A DNA stretch of 64,000 bases from CAUZJF01 sp965248605 (GTDB lineage: Bacteria; Chloroflexota; Dehalococcoidia; Lucifugimonadales; CAUZJF01), in contig CBDFJV010000007.1 of NCBI GenBank assembly GCA_965248605.1, forward strand, positions 1,178,001 to 1,242,000, written 5' to 3'. The position numbers were made by a program, and so were the translations under genes. Shown here piece by piece: positions 61,536-64,000 of this stretch (positions are counted from its first letter, which is position 1; each line of letters begins with the position of its first letter). Under the pieces are notes generated by a model. That model worked only from the letters and a program-made list of their open reading frames with translations, was not told the origin of the DNA and made no database searches.

Positions 61536-62768
61536 CTACCCCGCGCTCGGCACGAGAGCGATAAACACTCCGGCAACGACGGCAGAGCCTATGACGCCGG
61601 CCACGTTGGGGCCCATCGCGTGCGCGATCAGGTAGCTCTTCGGGTTCGCCTCCTGGCCCACCTGGTGAGAGATCCGAGCGGCCATGGGAACGGCCGAAAC
61701 CCCGGCCGAGCCGATTAGCGGATTGATCTTCGTCTTCAGGAAGATGTTCATCAGCTTGGCGAATATAAGCCCGCTCGCTGTCCCCATGGAGAAGGCCACG
61801 AGACCCAACCCGAGGATCACCAGCGTGTCGGCCCTGAACACGGTGTCGCCGACGAGCTGCGTGCCGACAGTTAGCATCAAGAATATCGTCGCGATGTTCA
61901 GCAACTCATTGGATGCGGCATCGGACAGTCGGGGAACTACACCGCTCTCACGGAAGAGGTTGCCGATCATGAACATCGATATCAGCGGCGCGGATCGAGG
62001 AACGATCAGGATAATGATGATCATTGCTACCGTCGGCAGGAGCAGCTTTTCTGATCGGGAAACCTCCCTTGACGGCCTCATGACGATCTGCCGCTCTTTC
62101 TCGGTGGTCAAAAGCCTCATCAGCGGAGGCTGTATGAACGCGACACTGGCCATATATGAGTAAGCGATGACCGCCGTGATGCCGAGGATCTCTGGCGCCA
62201 CCTTCGCCGACAGGAAGATCGTGGTGGGACCGTCCGCGCCACCGATGATGCCGATAGCCGCTGCCTGGGCCACAGTGAAGGGCTCCTCCAGGAAGGGCCC
62301 CGCGGCCAGCGCGCCCCAAAAGGCAACGAATATCCCGACCTGCGCCGCGGCGCCGAGCACGAGCGTTTTAGGGTTCGCGATTATCGGCGTGAAGTCGGTG
62401 AGTGCGCCGATGCCAATGAAGATGATCGGAGGCAGTATGTTCCAGAAGGCGAGTCCGTAGTGAAAAACGATTCCGAATAGGCCCGCCTCCTGGTAGCCCG
62501 ACGAGTTCGCCGGTGACTGAATCATACCGGTCATCGGCAGGTTGGCTATAACTATGCCCAGCCCTATCGGCAGGAGCTCGAGCGGCTCCCACTCCCGGGT
62601 GATAGCCAGATAGATAAATATCAGACCGACCACGACCAGTACACCGTCCTGCCAGTCGATGTTGGCAAAACCGGTCGAGTTCCAGAATTCTTGCAGTTCG
62701 TTCAACGGCTGCCGCCTGAGGGCGGGCCACCTCCCTTCCCAACCCTCCTCCACTGTGGGAAGGGGCAA
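61536..62768 (-). CDS. Na+-translocating decarboxylase beta subunit (OadB/GcdB/MmdB type)
   Basis: Up to 410 aa; the true start is likely later (TTG 62705, LNELQEFWNSTGFANID), as the first 21 residues are not family-like. At least nine membrane helices; landmarks IIGGADGPTTIFLSAKVAPE (ion-binding Asp region), MGPNVAGVIGSAVVAGVF and NPLIGSAGVSAVPMAARISH. It couples decarboxylation of biotin-bound CO2 to Na+ export. It stands between the gamma subunit and the biotin carrier on the same strand. Confidence 0.9.
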   Translation of the reverse strand: MPLPTVEEGWEGRWPALRRQPLNELQEFWNSTGFANIDWQDGVLVVVGLIFIYLAITREWEPLELLPIGLGIVIANLPMTGMIQSPANSSGYQEAGLFGIVFHYGLAFWNILPPIIFIGIGALTDFTPIIANPKTLVLGAAAQVGIFVAFWGALAAGPFLEEPFTVAQAAAIGIIGGADGPTTIFLSAKVAPEILGITAVIAYSYMASVAFIQPPLMRLLTTEKERQIVMRPSREVSRSEKLLLPTVAMIIIILIVPRSAPLISMFMIGNLFRESGVVPRLSDAASNELLNIATIFLMLTVGTQLVGDTVFRADTLVILGLGLVAFSMGTASGLIFAKLMNIFLKTKINPLIGSAGVSAVPMAARISHQVGQEANPKSYLIAHAMGPNVAGVIGSAVVAGVFIALVPSAG

Positions 62769-62854
62769 GACCTCGCCCTTTTCTCATTCATTCGTAATTC
62801 CGGCTCCAAAGGTACGGCGGATTGTGCCCGGTCGACCGGTCCGCGACGGACCGG

Positions 62855-63103
62855 CTAATCTCGCTCGCCGTCTTTCTCCAGTAGCGCGCTGACCGCCGCC
62901 ACGGCGGCGAGGGCCTTCCCCCGGTGTTCGTCCGAATCGTCAGGTGGTGCGATATCGCTTTGTCTTGCCCATCGAGAGCGTGGTCCAACAGTCCATCCGA
63001 CGATGGCGATGATCAAGGCCATCCCGACTAGAAGGGCAAAGGCCGTCCCCATGCCGATAAGGGTGAGTCGTACGCCTTCCTCGAATATTGCTTGATCGAT
63101 CAC
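62855..63103 (-). CDS. Decarboxylase gamma subunit (OadG type)
   Basis: 82 aa from GTG 63103 (VIDQAIFEEGVRLTLIGMGT); an earlier in-frame start gives 114 aa. One membrane helix (about 15-38, AFALLVGMALIIAIVGW), then a charged tail with EHRGKALAAVAAVSALLEKD, as in OadG/MmdD. It anchors and assembles the decarboxylase complex. It is the first gene of the decarboxylase-tal-pgi series. Confidence 0.7.
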   Translation of the reverse strand: MIDQAIFEEGVRLTLIGMGTAFALLVGMALIIAIVGWTVGPRSRWARQSDIAPPDDSDEHRGKALAAVAAVSALLEKDGERD

Positions 63104-63229
63104 GGCTTCACCCCAAGGAGTCCGTAGCGCGAGGAATTGTACAATACCGCCGCCCGACGCGACCATGTACGGAATCGAGCCAGGCCGGTGTCTCCGCAAC
63201 CCTGACGATACCTCCGCCTATCTGCTTCG

Positions 63230-63259
63230 TTGTAGCTCGGCTATGTGTGCCCTTATAAT
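63230..63259 (+). promoter_or_regulatory. Promoter of pxpA
   Basis: TTGTAG (63230-63235), an 18-bp spacer and a perfect TATAAT (63254-63259). Transcription would start near 63266, only some 5 nt before ATG 63271, so the mRNA would be nearly leaderless. Confidence 0.6.
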
Positions 63260-63270
63260 GACTTGCAGCA

Positions 63271-64000
63271 ATGACACTCAAAATTGACCTCAACTGCGAT
63301 ATGGGCGAGAGCTTCGGGATGTACAAGATGGGCCTGGACGAGGAGGTCATCAAGCACATCAGCTCGGCCAACATCGCGTGCGGCTTCCACGCCGGCGACC
63401 CGATGTGGATGCGACGGACGGTGCGTCTCGCCGAGGAGCACGGCGTCGCTGTAGGGGCCCATCCGAGCTTCCCGGACCTGGTCGGCTTCGGTCGGCGGAA
63501 TATGTCGGTTAGCGCCGATGAGGCCAAGGACGACCTCGTCTACCAAATCGGCGCTCTCCAAGCCTTCACTCGCGACAAGAAGCTGCAGCACGTCAAGCCT
63601 CACGGCGCCATGTACAACCAGGCGGTGAACGACCCAGAGCTGGCGCGGGCAATCTGCGAGGCCGTGACCGAGGTCGACCCGGAGATGGTGCTGGTCGCCC
63701 TTGCCGGGTCCCAATGGGTATCGGTGGCCGACGAGATGGGGGTCCGGGTGGCCCGTGAGATCTTCGCCGATAGGGCGCTCAACCCCGACGGCACCCTGGT
63801 CTCCAGGTCCCGGCCAGGGGCGGTACTGGAAGACGTCGGCCAGGTCGTAGAGCAGAGTTTGGCCATGGTGACCGAGGGACGGGCGACCGCGATCGACGGC
63901 GCCGAAATCGATGTGACGGCCGATAGCCTGTGCATCCACGGCGATACGCCGGGCGCCGTCGAGATGGCGGCGACGCTGCGCCGCGAGCTTGAGTCGGCGG
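63271..64000 (+). CDS. pxpA: 5-oxoprolinase subunit PxpA (LamB/YcsF family), partial
   Basis: ATG at 63271; 243 codons are seen before the window ends. The start MTLKIDLNCDMGESFGMYKM, then SSANIACGFHAGDP, VGAHPSFPDLVGFGRRNM, QHVKPHGAMYNQ and SLCIHGDTPGAVEMA, are family signatures along the full length. Only a few C-terminal residues can be missing (typical length about 250). With PxpB and PxpC it hydrolyses 5-oxoproline to glutamate using ATP; those genes could follow beyond the edge. Confidence 0.9.
   Translation, partial: MTLKIDLNCDMGESFGMYKMGLDEEVIKHISSANIACGFHAGDPMWMRRTVRLAEEHGVAVGAHPSFPDLVGFGRRNMSVSADEAKDDLVYQIGALQAFTRDKKLQHVKPHGAMYNQAVNDPELARAICEAVTEVDPEMVLVALAGSQWVSVADEMGVRVAREIFADRALNPDGTLVSRSRPGAVLEDVGQVVEQSLAMVTEGRATAIDGAEIDVTADSLCIHGDTPGAVEMAATLRRELESA

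Overview
This 64 kb window reads as a GC-rich bacterial chromosome segment. The housekeeping gene content (adjacent tal and pgi, Na+-translocating decarboxylase subunits, a primary sigma factor followed by a glycine-rich RRM protein) and the accessory catabolism (CaiB-type CoA transferase, LLM-class flavoenzyme, amidohydrolase, Gfo/Idh/MocA oxidoreductase, alpha/alpha-toroid enzymes) resemble Chloroflexota of the SAR202/Dehalococcoidia kind. That assignment is inference; no rRNA or other phylogenetic marker was compared.

Layout. 0-3.5 kb: two tandem PHP-domain phosphoesterase paralogues, a peroxiredoxin-like lipoprotein whose in-frame UGA lies exactly where the catalytic Cys belongs (candidate selenoprotein), and a comM/yifB gene cut off inside its AAA domain. 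3.5-17.7 kb: a less GC-rich island with a RiPP-type natural-product locus. A consensus-like promoter drives an RNHCP zinc protein, a 71-aa precursor-like peptide ending in a CxxCxxC-rich segment, a radical SAM/SPASM enzyme with an RRE-like N-terminus, a peptide-arginase-like ureohydrolase, an RRE-GNAT fusion, a PaaK-type adenylating enzyme, a SAM methyltransferase, a PIMT-type methyltransferase with a long C-terminal extension, an acyl-CoA/acyl-ACP ligase and an acyl carrier protein. A heterodimeric ABC exporter faces them from the opposite strand. Together they predict a ribosomal peptide that is cross-linked, has Arg converted to ornithine and is acylated from an acyl-ACP. This is the most interesting system in the window.

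18-26 kb: an inositol-phosphate module (HTH-fused inositol-3-phosphate synthase, nucleotidyltransferase, HAD phosphatase, CDP-alcohol phosphotransferase) mixed with debris: an IS21 istA remnant inside an aquaporin fragment, a PhnP-like N-terminal fragment, a frameshifted hypothetical gene and the 3' end of an RRM-protein gene. 26-35 kb: membrane proteins, a tRNA-Thr 3' fragment, a lipoprotein pair with a frameshift, a Gfo/Idh/MocA oxidoreductase, an AlkZ-like gene truncated by a small repeat, and a GIY-YIG gene among palindromic repeats. 35-44.5 kb: a catabolic block (LLM oxidoreductase, fluoroacetate-dehalogenase-like hydrolase, amidohydrolase, double-domain CoA transferase, crotonase, toroid proteins). 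45-49.6 kb: two related IS1380-family elements in tandem between gene remnants. 49.8-58 kb: RRM protein, rpoD, a HTH regulator with a palindromic operator, transposase and gene fragments, an MMPL transporter. 58-64 kb: tRNA-Thr(CGT), pgi, tal, biotin carrier protein, decarboxylase beta and gamma subunits, and a divergent pxpA that runs off the window.

A 131-bp repeat occurs in four identical copies (13.7, 32.5, 37.6 and 54.9 kb). It has imperfect CTAG-terminated inverted ends and an internal perfect hairpin, as expected of a recently active MITE. One copy coincides with the stop codon of the acyl carrier protein and another sits at the 5' end of the AlkZ-like gene. The many partial genes show a plastic region with much insertion and decay.
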